The notes beneath the pieces are model-generated. The model did no database searches. It was not told the DNA's origin and saw nothing but the letters and a program-made list of their open reading frames with translations. A stretch of 64,000 nucleotides of DNA from Rhynchonema sp. JSB1_4 (Eukaryota > Nematoda > Chromadorea > Monhysterida > Xyalidae), in contig JASAMV010001158.1 of the NCBI GenBank assembly GCA_030248065.1, forward strand, positions 83,805 to 147,804, read 5' to 3'. The position numbers and the translations under genes are program-made. Positions 35,671-48,700 of this stretch are shown here, one piece after another. Each line of letters starts with the position of its first letter. The stretch's first letter is position 1.

Positions 35671-38600
35671 TCAGAAGTGAAAGTTCATTATTAGCCGTTC
35701 GTTGCGTTTTATATGACCTGGGTGATAAAGCAGCGTGCGTGCAGGAACACAGGCAATGAACCATATTATTACTATCGCTACCCTTTTGTTTATGACATAA
35801 ACATTGTATTGCTCAGCAAATATACATGGTTCGATTGATAAAATATGGAGCTAAAAATGTTTAGCCAAGCGTTTCCTTGCGCATACTTTGAGGGATAGAC
35901 AGCATCTAGTGTAGCACAGTGCATAGGTGTCTGAATGGTTCATTTTGAACTCAGAACAAATGTTTAGTTTCGTACAATGGTGGTTCATGGAGTATATTGT
36001 AAGTGTCGCATATCTGAACACATGCCAAAGGAAAGAGCGGCCCAAAGGTCGTAAACCTTTCACAACACATGTTTAGTCTCATGTGACAAACCAGCCGGAG
36101 CCAAGCCAACCGATACTTATCACTTAGGTCACCCTAAAAGTGGGACAAGAATTTACAGACCACCCTGTAAGCTAAAGCGAACAACTAATGCTGTCCCAGC
36201 CCCAGGAGCGACAGTCACAAATACTGTAGCAAGACAGACAATTGTTACAACACATGAACCAAATTACGTGGAGCGACCTTCCCACATAAGGCAAGCCGGC
36301 CTGAGAATCGGCATGACACTAAACAGTTTACGAACAAACAAGCAGCTTCTGAATGCACTGTCAAAGCTGTAGGGAAGAGAGGGTCACAAGAAGTACATTA
36401 GAACAACACTGATAGTAGTAGTTTAGCAAGCAGCAGTAGCACATAGACCATGAATAAATGACCACTTTGTGTGTACGCGTGCAATGGACAAAGGCTACTT
36501 CTGTATGTACCGAAGAGACTCTGGGGTTCCGGGTTATGTCCTCAAAAGAACCCCGAGGTCCCCCTTTTTAGTACCGCGCGCAATGCCAAAGGGTGACCTA
36601 TATGTATTGTACTCCTATGCATGACCAAAGTCCACTACGGCGCGCGCGTGTATGGTTGTGTGTTCTTTTCTTTGATATTTTTACTCATACACCGACTACT
36701 GTATAGCCTTGGAAGCCTTGTTTTGTTGCCCGAAATGTGAGGTCCACGCGCATTTGAGTCTATCCCGAGGGTGCACACATGGGGTCATTTACATGACAAA
36801 ACTGCCGATGATTACAATAGACGAACCGAAACCAGTGTGGTTGCATTATGTGCGCGTGGGGGCAGCAACATGAGATATTATGGATGACCGTTTTTGGCTT
36901 TTTGCCTTCTGCCGCCAGACACAAAAATGTATGAATGCGAACGTCTCTGAAAGAAGCCAACAAGTAAACAAAGAACAAGAGTGTAGGTCTGGGTAGTACT
37001 ATGCTCTTGTTACATTACACCCCAAACAGGACACTGGTAGCCGGAACGTTTCTGGAATATCAAACAAGCGCAAGCCAAAAATACAAAATGAGCCAGCAGA
37101 AATAAGCTATAAGTCCATGGGGACTGTATGTGCTGAAAGCGTGTCCGCGATTATAGCCGTATGGGAAAGGCGCATCTATTGCTGGTTGCATGCGTTGAGC
37201 TTGAGAAAAATCAGCGGAGAAAAAGAGCGGCTCAAAGGCAGCGAACCATGTCCGACCTTATGCTATTAGGCTAAGACACTTTCTCAAAGAAACCTTCTCG
37301 GCTTTTTGGACACTGTTGTTTTCCTCGCTGATTTTGCCATCATAGACAAAAGCGGAACGCGAAAAATAAATATCGCCAGCCTGACTCCAGTACTGTCATG
37401 ATGATGATATGCGTGGCGCATTATGTTTTTCCATCCGCGAGATTTAGTCATATTTGTAGATAAGTGGGCATTTGTGGCCTGGTAGCACCTGACACCAGTT
37501 AAAAAGCCTATATCTGATGCGAATGGGAAAAACCACGGCGCATGGAAAAGTATCATTTCTGCAACATGGGATTTTCTTCAACCCCTTTTGTTGCTGCGGC
37601 AGAAGTTGCAGCATTATTGTTTTTCAATGGGCTGACTTGGATAAAATCAAGAGGCACACATGGAAATCGAGTTATCGTTCGGAAAGCACTTTCGGAGTCA
37701 ACGGGCAGGAAAGTTCGGGCGGGAGACACTTCTTGTCGAAAAAAGTGGTCCAGAAACTGCGTTCATCAAGAAAACGATTTGAAACATTTCAGCCAAGATA
37801 ATTTTTTGTTGGTCAGTTTCAAACCAAAGTGTTAAGTGTTCAAGCAAGCCAGGCCCATGGGGCACCACACCCAAGCAGTCGTGAAGCAGAGGCTGCAACA
37901 GATCAAATTAGGGCAATCGAATCGTCAGAAAGGAAAGACACATCTAATGACAGGACAGAACATTGCCGCAGAGCAAGGATTGGAAAGAGGTCGTTCTCCC
38001 TTGACAAGGGTTTCCTTCCATTTAGTTCTGCCCCCAATTCACCAATCCGTCATTAGGGTTGCGGCACTTTCGTTCATCTGAAGCAGCAATGAAATTTCTG
38101 ACCAAGATTGCAGTCCAACAAGTATAATTTTAGCACCATGTCAGCAACATTATGTAAGCGCGATAATGAGCCAAATGTGTCCCTCTTGGCAGCTGGCAGC
38201 AGCCTAAAGATGCTAAGCACAATTTAGGTGCCACAAGCTTTCCTGTACACTTCTTACGCTTGCAAACTGGATCTTGGGTACCCTGAGATAAAACACGGTC
38301 AGCAGTCGTAATATTTTTGGCTGGTACCTACTGTTTCACCCAGGAAATGCTCAGAAGCAATTATGGGTGGGTGGGAGATATGAAATTTGGATAATGTCCG
38401 AAACATTTCTCCCCCTTACATTTCGCCTGTTGCTTCATAATAATCTGGGACTGACGTGTGTGAGTTGAGGATATGAAAAATATTCAGTGTGCAATTGAGA
38501 AGAAAAAAAGGTACATATCTGGCTGAGGGTTACACTGTTTCAATCGAAAAGAAAAAGAGCAAAAGCATTTGAGCGTTTTCAGCGTCCTGCAAGACAAAAA

Positions 38601-39560
38601 GATTGAGCGCTTGGCTTATCCAACCGCAAAATGGATTTCAAAACGCTCTACTGTTCCATAAGCACCATGGCGGCTTGGATTTAGCCGCAGAACAAAAAGC
38701 AATAGCAAACCGCACAAGGCTATGCGTGTCACATGATTTATGATGAAAAAACGACGATTTGATTTGACTGAGACAACGGGAAATTTGGGACACCGTTGGC
38801 TTGGGAAATGGTGGAACATAGAGAATTTTGTGGTCTTTGACGAACCTGGGCTCTGCAATTCTGTTACCAACCCAAACAATGCGTGTGCTTCGCACGTTTT
38901 TCAACAATAAACTGAAATTCCAGACTCCATGTTTCAAAACGAAGGATAAGTGGTCACTGTCACGCGATCTGTGAACGCTTAAAAAGCTGTATGGGTTGTG
39001 TCCTAATTTTTGTTCGTTCAAGAAAATACCACGCACCGAACCAAAATTTGCCTTTCGTGGCAATAAGTCTAGACAAGGAACATTCACAAAAAACTGGCAT
39101 TATTACCACGCATGAGTAAAGACCAGCAATTGTATAGCAACAATATCTTGCAATATAGCATTTGCGCAAATCTAGAACCATGAAAATTAGAGGTCCCATA
39201 TTGACAGACAATCTTTGAATTTAAAATTCGAACACTAATTTCCACCAGAAGCCAGAACACCAGCAGAACCCCAAAACCGGCAAAATATTGGAGCGAAAAC
39301 AGTGGATTTGGTAGCATAATGTACACACGGTGGTAAGCCAATAAGCGCGACACATTATGGACAGTGTTGTCACCACACCAAGCAAATAAGCATGGAGCCA
39401 CAAGGAATTAGCTGGACAGACAGACAGATACCAGGCGGTTGCGGACAGCTACAAGGGGTTACTGGTCACTCTTTGCGGTCGGAGCTTAGGATGAGATTTC
39501 GTGTGCGTTTTCAGAACCAGGGGTGCACATTTTGTGAATGCAAGGACTGGCCGTGGTTTT
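35671..39560. other. Intergenic, no gene recognised
   Basis: About 3.9 kb. The longest open frames are about 95-97 codons (for example 37542-37835), overlap on the same strand in other frames and have no recognisable domain. Confidence 0.5.
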
Positions 39561-39564
39561 TCTG

Positions 39565-39769
39565 AGGACACGTGACTATGGGAACATTTGTACTGACGAT
39601 GACCTGGTGCACCGTTTGTCTGTGGAAGCAGGTCGAAATGGGCAACTAAGTGCATAAGTTGTGCAGCGTGTTTTCGGTTACCGGCTTTGCCCTATTTTCC
39701 CAGACGGGCGGTGCACCAGGTCATCGTCAGTGCGAATGCACCAGATGGCCGCGTGACCCCAGAGCACAC
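39565..39769. repeat. Two GACCTGGTGCACC-family copies in inverted orientation
   Basis: The plus copy (39565-39640: GACGATGACCTGGTGCACC, GTCTGTGGAAGCAGGTCGAAA) faces the minus copy (39685-39769: GGTGCACCAGGTCATCGTCAG). The similarity extends outward into CACGTGAC / GCGTGACC. This is the only closely spaced inverted pair of this family in the window. Confidence 0.8.
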
Positions 39770-42700
39770 GCAAAACATCACAAAAACATTTTTCTGCGCA
39801 GTTCGGGTAAATGGACCGAGACAAGCATCCTAAACTCAGAACGCAAATCTAGAGGACCATCACTCGTGTTTGACAGACACCAAGAAGAGACAGTGTCCGT
39901 GCGTTGGCAATCAGCGGATTCAGCCAAGTGTAAGTAACAATGTGTTGTTTGAACCAGCCTACTGTGGATACGATACGGCCAGATTTCAGGGTGTGTGTGG
40001 CACTTGTTGTGATGTTATGTACACAAAATAAAAGAATATTCTACTGGATATGCGAAAGCACACGAGAAATTATATTGTGGAAGCAACCTGCCTTCCGTTA
40101 GGTTCAAATAATGATACCCCGAAAAGACTGCGGGAGACTTGACTGATCCGATTAGACACGACTTTTCAAATATTGTTATAGAATATTATTGGTTGGCATA
40201 AGAAAATGCAGGCGGCCCGCTTTTGTTTGTGACTGACACTGTGTAAACATTTACGCAGTATTGCCCTCACAGCAAAATGACACTTATCGGGATGGAAATA
40301 TGAAAGCTGGAGGCACTTTAGTGCTCGTACCCGCAAAATTAAACGCAAAAATGCAACTAATAACTCGCAACTTGGTTGGCAAACCCACAATAACGAAAGT
40401 GTGACTTTATAATGGAGTGCCAGGTAATGTGTTGCAATAATATTGTTGACAGGCAGATCGTTTAGAAACTGGACTTCGTTATGAAAACTTTCTGACGCGA
40501 GGTTGGCCCTCTCGCTTCTGTAAATGATATTTATTGGCGAGTGTTGCGAAAAATGTTTTTCCACGCTTCTGAAAATTTGACATCAGAAAGTAGAACTTGA
40601 AACCAGGCAATCAAAAAACATTGGCGTTCTGTTCTTCGTAACTTAGCGGAACGAACTTCTCTCTCTGAAACGGTCCAGGTGCACAGAGTGTTCCAGAAGT
40701 GTCGCCTCGGCGCTTGTGCAAATGAAAAATAAGGAACGATCAATAAAATACAAAGTTGCAGTCAGACGGCGCATATAGCAGTGTGCATCCATTTATAAAA
40801 AAAGTCTATCACAAAAAAACCACCAGTCCTCTGAACTGCCTACGGGATGGCGGCAGCTAAAATCCGAGCCAAAAGACAGATTAGTCCATTTACGTAGTGG
40901 GGTGCGCGCGCAAAAACACCTAGGCGCATTATCAAACTTCAGTGATCCGTCCAGTCTGGCTCTGCCGTGTAAACATTCAAAATGTTTGTTGGTGTTTGTT
41001 ATGGGGCTTAAATGCAATTGCGTTACATTTAGCCACAGCCATGAGCACGTGCGCACTGGTTATACTGTTTGGCTGGCTGGCTGATGTTTCAAACAGGCTA
41101 CAAGCGGCTTTCTACATCCGGGCGTAGACCGATCGCCAACTTTTGACACCCAGACTTCCCGGACCTACAGTGTTGTCTGGTTAGTTAATCGCCTGGCAAA
41201 CTTAACGCGCCGCTCTGCCGTTCCATTTTTTGTCTGCAAAGGAACACTGCAATTTGAATACTGGTGGACCACACGTATCGCTTGCACAGAACAGTGTGAA
41301 CGAGATGAGAATTGCCAGCAAAGTCACACCTCCTGAAAAAAGTATAAGGCGTCAGAAACTTTTTTCACAAAAGTTGCGTGAATATAAAAAGCGTCACAAC
41401 ACAGCTGGAGCCAGAACTCAAGCGCTCATAATATGTTTCCTGAGTTGTCACGTTTCAAACAAATCGGAAAGCAAAGCAAGGAAAGCAAGTTAGATGTTTT
41501 GTGGGGAGGAAAAGAAAGGGGACGATGGGAAAGATTGTAAGAAAGCAACCACACCACATGGAAATCTACGCGAGCGTAAATACGAAATTGGTCTCCTGTT
41601 CAGGCCAAAAGTTGGCACCACTATTGTTTATTTACTCGCTCTTCTGAGAACACAAAGCCGAAAAGGTCGAAAAGCGGAAAAATACAAAATAAGAAGACAA
41701 TAGCGGAACAATGGTAATTGATTGGCCTGTTTCGGCGAAAGCATGTTTGTTTGCACAGAAGTCACAAATGCGAAACTGATATAGTTTGTTTGCTATACAG
41801 TACAATTGGTAAATAATGGCTTATTTGGCAACCAAGTATGTACATTTTTAGCTCATTACTGTTTCTATTGTACCGGTGCGAGGGCAGTACCAAGCCCAGA
41901 TTCAGCAACTCTGTGCAAAATTCTGGTTTGCACAGTTTTGGCACTAATTTTATTTGCATAGGTGTGTTTTACGGACGCGCGTGTGGGGCTGGATCGGATA
42001 GGATTTCACGTTAATTAAGGAGTATCCTACTATGGCGGGTGGGGAGACAGCGTGAAATTTGAGTTGCACGTTTCAGGTGCGCAGGTGGATAACACACAAT
42101 TGTGCCACGCATAGTACCGCCGATGTACATTCATTGTACCAAGAGTTTCCCAGCAATCTAGAAAGCTTTGTATCGTAAAGAAAGGTAACCGAAGACAGTG
42201 TACCATAGTGAAACAGCTGACTTGGCTCAGCTGAGCCGCGCTTTCGGTTTATATCTTCCGTAAAACATGCGATTCGTTGGAATTTTATTTGCGAATTTGC
42301 CACAAAACTTCACAAGCGTGTGGTTGCGTGACGGGGGTCATAAAATGAACGCGTAATGGCAGTTGTAAAAAACAGGTCTAACTTGAACCCAAGGTCGTAT
42401 TACAGCTGTGAAGCCTGAAAGAGTGAAGTCTGCGTTGAAATTTGAGCCAGAAACTTTTCTGAAGAATTTTGAAAATTCGATTTTCGTTCTCCAAAAGACT
42501 GACAACTGTTTCACAGCACCAAAAGTTGTGAATATAACAACCCTGATGATGACAGATTATCAAACGTGACATGAAAACGTTCGAATATGTGCGTTTACGT
42601 CAGTCAGTTTGAAAAGAGCAATTTATCCGCCATTTTTGTGGTCAAATTGGGGCGATTAATCATTTTCCGTAAAGTGCGGTGCCCGCGTGCGCGAACAAAT

Positions 42701-45700
42701 TTGATACAAAATTGGCCCCAAAGAGTGTGTACGTATAGGAACGGGAGAGCAGCACGGTTGCAACCATAAGAAAGAATAATTTTAAGGCGATTATGACATA
42801 AAACTTTACGCCCGTTTTTATATTTCCCCATATCATTTCGCGCGCGCGCCCATTACAAATTATGCAACTGGCAAAATATTCTTCGCGCATTGCGCGAGCC
42901 CTCGCGGCAGGGTGTCGTAAAACAGATTAAATTTACGAGTGTCATAACATGCGCCCAGTGGTGACCGCTTTATGATTTTGTGCATGTGCAATGCGAAATT
43001 AGTTAAAGTACCCAGAAGTATACTTGGTGGCAATATGTCAGGCTTTTGGAAGAAGTTTGGAAGTTATTAGAGGTGACAAGAAGGTACCTACTTCCTGGAA
43101 TTTAAGGTTTGAAAGTGGCAAAGTATTGGTGGTTTTGGTTGGAATGTGCTGGCTCACAGCTGGAGTCCGTCCGAAACTATTTCACTGAAACTTTCGTTCC
43201 CACTATGAACAACGCAACAGCTTTTTTTAATGTGAAACGGGTTGCATGAGCCATTGAAAACTAGACGGCGCATTTTATGAAAAACAACTGTGAACCCTCA
43301 GAATAAAAACCCATGACTCACACACGTTCATGCACGACAAAAAAAACCAGCTGACCATTTTGAAAATTTCCGTGCTTCATTTCAGAGATAACGATGTGGC
43401 TGGAGAAATTATGGGGTACTATACTTCAAGCTTGCCATACTCTGTGTTTGCCTGTACCTTTTTCTCAAATGTGCCACAGTTTACTAACGCGCAAGGCTTA
43501 CTTTTATTAAGGTGCGCTTCATTAAATTTCGTGAGTGCTCAAAGTACCAAGCAAACCTTTCGGACTTCGGAGCTTCATGCTTTTAAATTTCATCACATAT
43601 CACAGTGCCATCGTTAAAAAACTGGCATCGAACTGGTCAAAACGAAGCCACGCCTATTCAGTCGGACATTTTAATCGGGCGGGAGAAAAAAAAACCGGAA
43701 CGACTTTTTTGAACGGCTCATAGGCGTCAAAAAGAGTCATTTTGCGCATCACGGCATAAAGCTGTTGGCTGATATAAGCCAGGCTCATGTTTTTCGAAAC
43801 TGATCAAAAATTTGAGTACCCCATATCTCTGAATGAGTACTAACTACCTGGAACCTAAGAATCAAAGATATATTTCACCTATGGTAACAAACCCGTGAAC
43901 GGCATGTAACAAACAGACATGCACATAACACGGTGAACGTGTCAAAAATATGCAAGTAAACAATTTAAGCGGGTGTCAGTTTGACTTGCAATATAAATGA
44001 AAGAAAAACGGTGCGTTATTTGTGCGGTTCAAAGCGAGCTCTATATTTGAGCTCGAGAAAATGCGCGCAGGACACAAAGCTCTAAATAGGGTTCGCTACA
44101 CAACGCGCATGTGCATTGCACCTGAACAATCGTACTAGGCACCGCACTACGAGGCCAAGCACTAAATCGTGTTTAGAAACGCGCAAACGGGGCGAAAAAT
44201 TGCGGTTTGAACAGAAAAACCCGCCGCAATTTTGGCGAGAAATATAATAATTTGATCGGCTCAAACGGTGCCAAACGGTGTCTGTCGCCGGGATCCATGC
44301 GTGTAACAAACTGGACAATTTATTTGTAATTTTGAAAAAGTAGTGCGTGTCTATTGCTGGAATTTTGCTTGCCTGACTGCTGGGCTCTGTTTGAAGCTGC
44401 GATTGAGGTGCGAAAAACTACAGATAGATGTGCTGATTTAAACTGTCCCAAAATGAGTCATAGTATGTACCTCGCATTCATGAGCAGAAAAGCACATAAT
44501 TCAGCAAGCTTGCAAGAGGGTTCGGCTATCTATGATAATTAACAGCGAATAACAAACCAATAGATTATAAGGGAGTGGCTATGGAGCTTAGGTCATTGGG
44601 GGCAGGGGATTAGCGTGAAAATCAAACAAACAAAACATTGTTAGCTTTGTGGGTGTCAGTCAATCAGGCTAACACAGGCAGAGAAATCTGGGGCACAAAT
44701 TTGTTGTGCTGTTTCTATGGATTTGATTTCAAGTTATTCCTTGCTGGCCCATAATAGCCTTTTGCGCAGGTAGAGCTGTCTAAATCCACTTTTTGAAGAC
44801 ATAGCCAGTCCGAAACTGGCAAAATCCGGCGAATTTCTGACCCATATTTCCATGAAACTGATGCAAGCCCATGCATTTCCACTTGCGTAAACATAAATCG
44901 GCAATATTTACAGTTGTCATAATGATCTGTCCTGTCACTGTGATCAGGCTTTTTACAACACTAAAGGTGGTTTATGTACAAAATGGGGTTCGCAAGCTTG
45001 ATCTATGGCTGGGTCGTGGATACTTGCCTAGTTCATGACCTGAAAAGCTTAATTTATGGACAGAACCATGCAGATGAGCCCGCTGCCCTTGGTGTGTGTG
45101 TATGTCTGATTAGAACCACCGTCATTTTGTGCAGAAGGCATCGGATTTCACGCTCATATTTTTTGCGTTCTGTCATCCGCACCAACAAGCATGAAACATC
45201 AAGTTCCAGTTTCGGTACGAGGTAATTTGCATTAGAACCGACTATGGAACCTCGGACCGTTTTGCGAAAGGATGGAACATCAATTACGCCGGAATAAACA
45301 GGAGCAGTGAATAATTTTTGGGTTTACGGGTGGCTAGAGTCACATTTTAGTAGGTGCGTGTGTACGTACATGTGTTTGTGCAGGATGGGCTCTTTTTAAT
45401 AAACAAGCAATATTTATGGACATACCCATCGGGCATGCAATTTTTTATGGGATTCTGGATTCACGATTTTTTGCGCAGGATACTACGAAAAAATAAAAAA
45501 AATATTTGCAAGCCAGAAGTGTGAAGGTCGCCGGGGGGAATAAAGCGGTATGAGAATGACGACATAAAATTGTGCATAAAATTGAGTGTAAAATCTGCAG
45601 TTTTTATCTGGTTGAGTTGTAAAGGTGCGGCAGGCGGATTGTAAAATCGTAATTTGCCGCATGAAATTCACAACAACACGAAACCTGTCATACACCAGCA

Positions 45701-48700
45701 TGAATGGTATACGTACAGCCAGCCAATTGATCATCATAACAAGTCCGTATTTCGTTTCGTGATATCAAAATTCCTCGCGCAACGCGTGTGATCATGGTAA
45801 CAACGCAAAGCTTACGGAACGCGCGCGCGTTGGAAGTGTAATCTGCCACAGGGCTGCCTAATGGTAGAATGGGAGATCAGTTTCAAATTCAGTGTGTCAC
45901 CTTTGTTATCATGCCCATTGTGGATGATGACAAAAATGACAGTCCAGTGCATTGAGCAAATTTAGGAAGTGTAAGCAAAAAGCTTGTGAAACATCACACA
46001 ATCAGTCATTAGCAAGAACAATACAAGTGCTATACCTAGTGAGTGACCACTGCGGAACACTCAACCCCATCAGAGTGCACGCACACACGCATAATATCAA
46101 TAAATAATTATAATTCCAGAGATGCTCCACGCACGCATATACGATTGTGCATAACAACACTAATCGGTTGGCTGGTCATGCCTTGCACTGGTACCAGGCC
46201 CTGGCCACAAAGGTTCAAGGGGCGGGGCTGATTTTGGAGACCCGGTATAACCCACGACCGGGTTTCTACAACAGGTCATTTGGGGGCGTAAAATAACGGA
46301 ACTGCCTATTGTTTGGTTCTGGAAAATTCTGGTTTCTAACGCGCGCTTGGCTTTCACATCGTGCCAAAAACAACACATTGAAAAAAATTTCCAAGCTCTA
46401 CCTAGCTGATCCGGGTGAAACCTGCTGATCTTCAAAAAAAGTTTGAAAAGTTGATGTTGATTCAAGTCAGCTTATTCGAGAAGTGCCGCGTTTGTTGCAC
46501 AATACATCATTCTTCACCCACCGACAGGGAAAAGCAACAAGGTCTGAGTGGGTAACAGAGGCTATTAGTTATTCAAACAGTTGAACCCTTGTTGTCAGCT
46601 GTTAGAGTGCCGTAACAATAGGTATAGGTAAAGAGTGACAAAATCATGTATATAGTTTTTCGATATACTTCGCTTCTCGTAACAAAAGCTGTGGTAGTAC
46701 CTTTAGGACCCAAGAAATGCAAAGTTGACAACAGGTCATTCATTATGCTAAACAGGCCCTTCTCACTTGAATACGTTCACAACTTCGAAGACTGTGTTTA
46801 TTTGAAATGCTTAGGTAGGTATAATAACAGCTGATCTCTATGCTTATTCTGACCGTTGTTATTACACAACCAAAAGTGTTTGGTCACTAAGGGCTTTATT
46901 GCATAAGCAAAGGGATTTATGTTCGTTTTGACCACTGAAGGAAGGTAGAGAGTTTATTTTATCTTCAACCAAGAGTAACTTTCTGCAAGAAAAGTCACTC
47001 ACAGAGCGTGCCTAAATAACCATGACAACTGAGATTTTATCACCCAAATGTTGTCGTACGAGCGCGCAATATCATAATCGTAAGTGCATTCCTTATCCCG
47101 TTCGATATCCATATAAATATGATGTGGTTTGAAATGACCATGTTTGCATTGTTAATGAAAGCATAATCCCGCACGAACAAAAATGTTTCTGGGGTTTCTT
47201 GCCTTTCTGCCCAGTCCATCTTCATTTTGGTACCCAATTTTTCAAACACTGGACGTGTCGTAAAGTGCCGCAAGTCACATCCTACCCAAGGCCATAGTTT
47301 ATGATGATATAAGGTATAAAACGAGTCATGTCGCGATATTCCGCCTGACTTCACATGAAAATCAGGGTCAAATCGTGCTCATTAGCACGGAAACAACCAT
47401 GAGATAATATCGGGACGCAAGTGCACGCAAAGTACCCAAAGTAAGGACCCCTAAGAAACGAACTCCTTTACGTTAGGTTATCCTACCCATAACGGTACCG
47501 TACTTTTATGGCCACAAAACTAAAAAGATATGCTGGCAGAGAATGCGAAATGTTTGAAGTACACAGACACACAAAGTCCCAAACTAAGTTTTGATTAGCT
47601 GCCCAGAACGTGGACCCTTGCTCAGACACTGGGGAGTGACCACCATCGGTTCTATGTGCGGACAAGGCCATAATGAAATCAAAGGCCTTCTTTGGACGCT
47701 GAGTGAGTTTGAGTAAAAGTAAAATCAGATTCTGGAGCCGTAGCAATACACAAAGGCATGGTTTATATGTATAAACAAGCAAAGTTTGATTAGTTCAGGG
47801 CTGACTAACGGAGAGCAAGCTCCATGTTGCGATATCGGGGAAGGTCTTTTTGTGAACAGTTTGTCAAATGGGAGGTTTTTCCCATGATAAAGTGACCGTT
47901 TTCCTGGAAAAAGTTTTCACTGCAACGAGTGACGTTTTCTACATTTATTTTTTAAAATTGGGTAAATTTGGGCATGTACAGACAAAGAACTTTGTGACTG
48001 CAAAACTTTATATTTCTAAGAGCATGTAAAACTAAAAATGTGAGAAAGTTCTTTATTTTTGAAATTGTGTAAACGTTGAGTAGTGAGACTGGTACACATC
48101 AAACATTGAGTTACGAATTTGAAACAAGTTTGCATGTTTGTGTGTCCTCATGTGTCCCATGACCTGACCACAAGCTAACACAACAACAACATCACAACTC
48201 TGCACACATAACACGATTCTGTTGTGTACACAAACGCAGATGCGCTGATACAAATAACTTCATTTGTAGTAATTCTTAGTTTTGTTTTGGAACATTGGGA
48301 CAAAATTTAGCAAGTTACAAATTTTTCTGAGTTTTTTTTTGAAACGTCAGACAGTTCGGCACAGTTGCTTGCCTTGGCACAGGCAGACTTGTTTCAACAT
48401 GGTGGTTAGTATGCGGATCATGGAACAGAGCAGTGAAGTTGGCACAAAAATATTTTCTGTCCTATAAAGTTTTTCCAGGAACAAGCAAGGTACAGTATGC
48501 CTGCACGGCCAAACCGTAACGCTTGCGCGTCTGTCTGCGAAACATTTAACGAAGTGCGTACATTGCACATACAGCCGAATGTGGAGACACGAACAGAGTG
48601 ATAGCATGCATTCGTGCAAGCGCAGTGGCGTCGCTGGCTATGTTTGAGTTTGTGACCATCACAACTAGAAACGAACGGTCATCTATAGTTGTAGCTGTCG

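Noticed and set aside
34643..35680. Open frames of 90-145 codons on both strands
   Set aside because: They are translations of the foldback arms and appear in mirrored form on each side.
39565..39769. The inverted GACCTGGTGCACC pair as a complete foldback transposon
   Set aside because: The arms are only about 75-85 bp and other copies are single, so the pair is more likely two independent insertions or sites.
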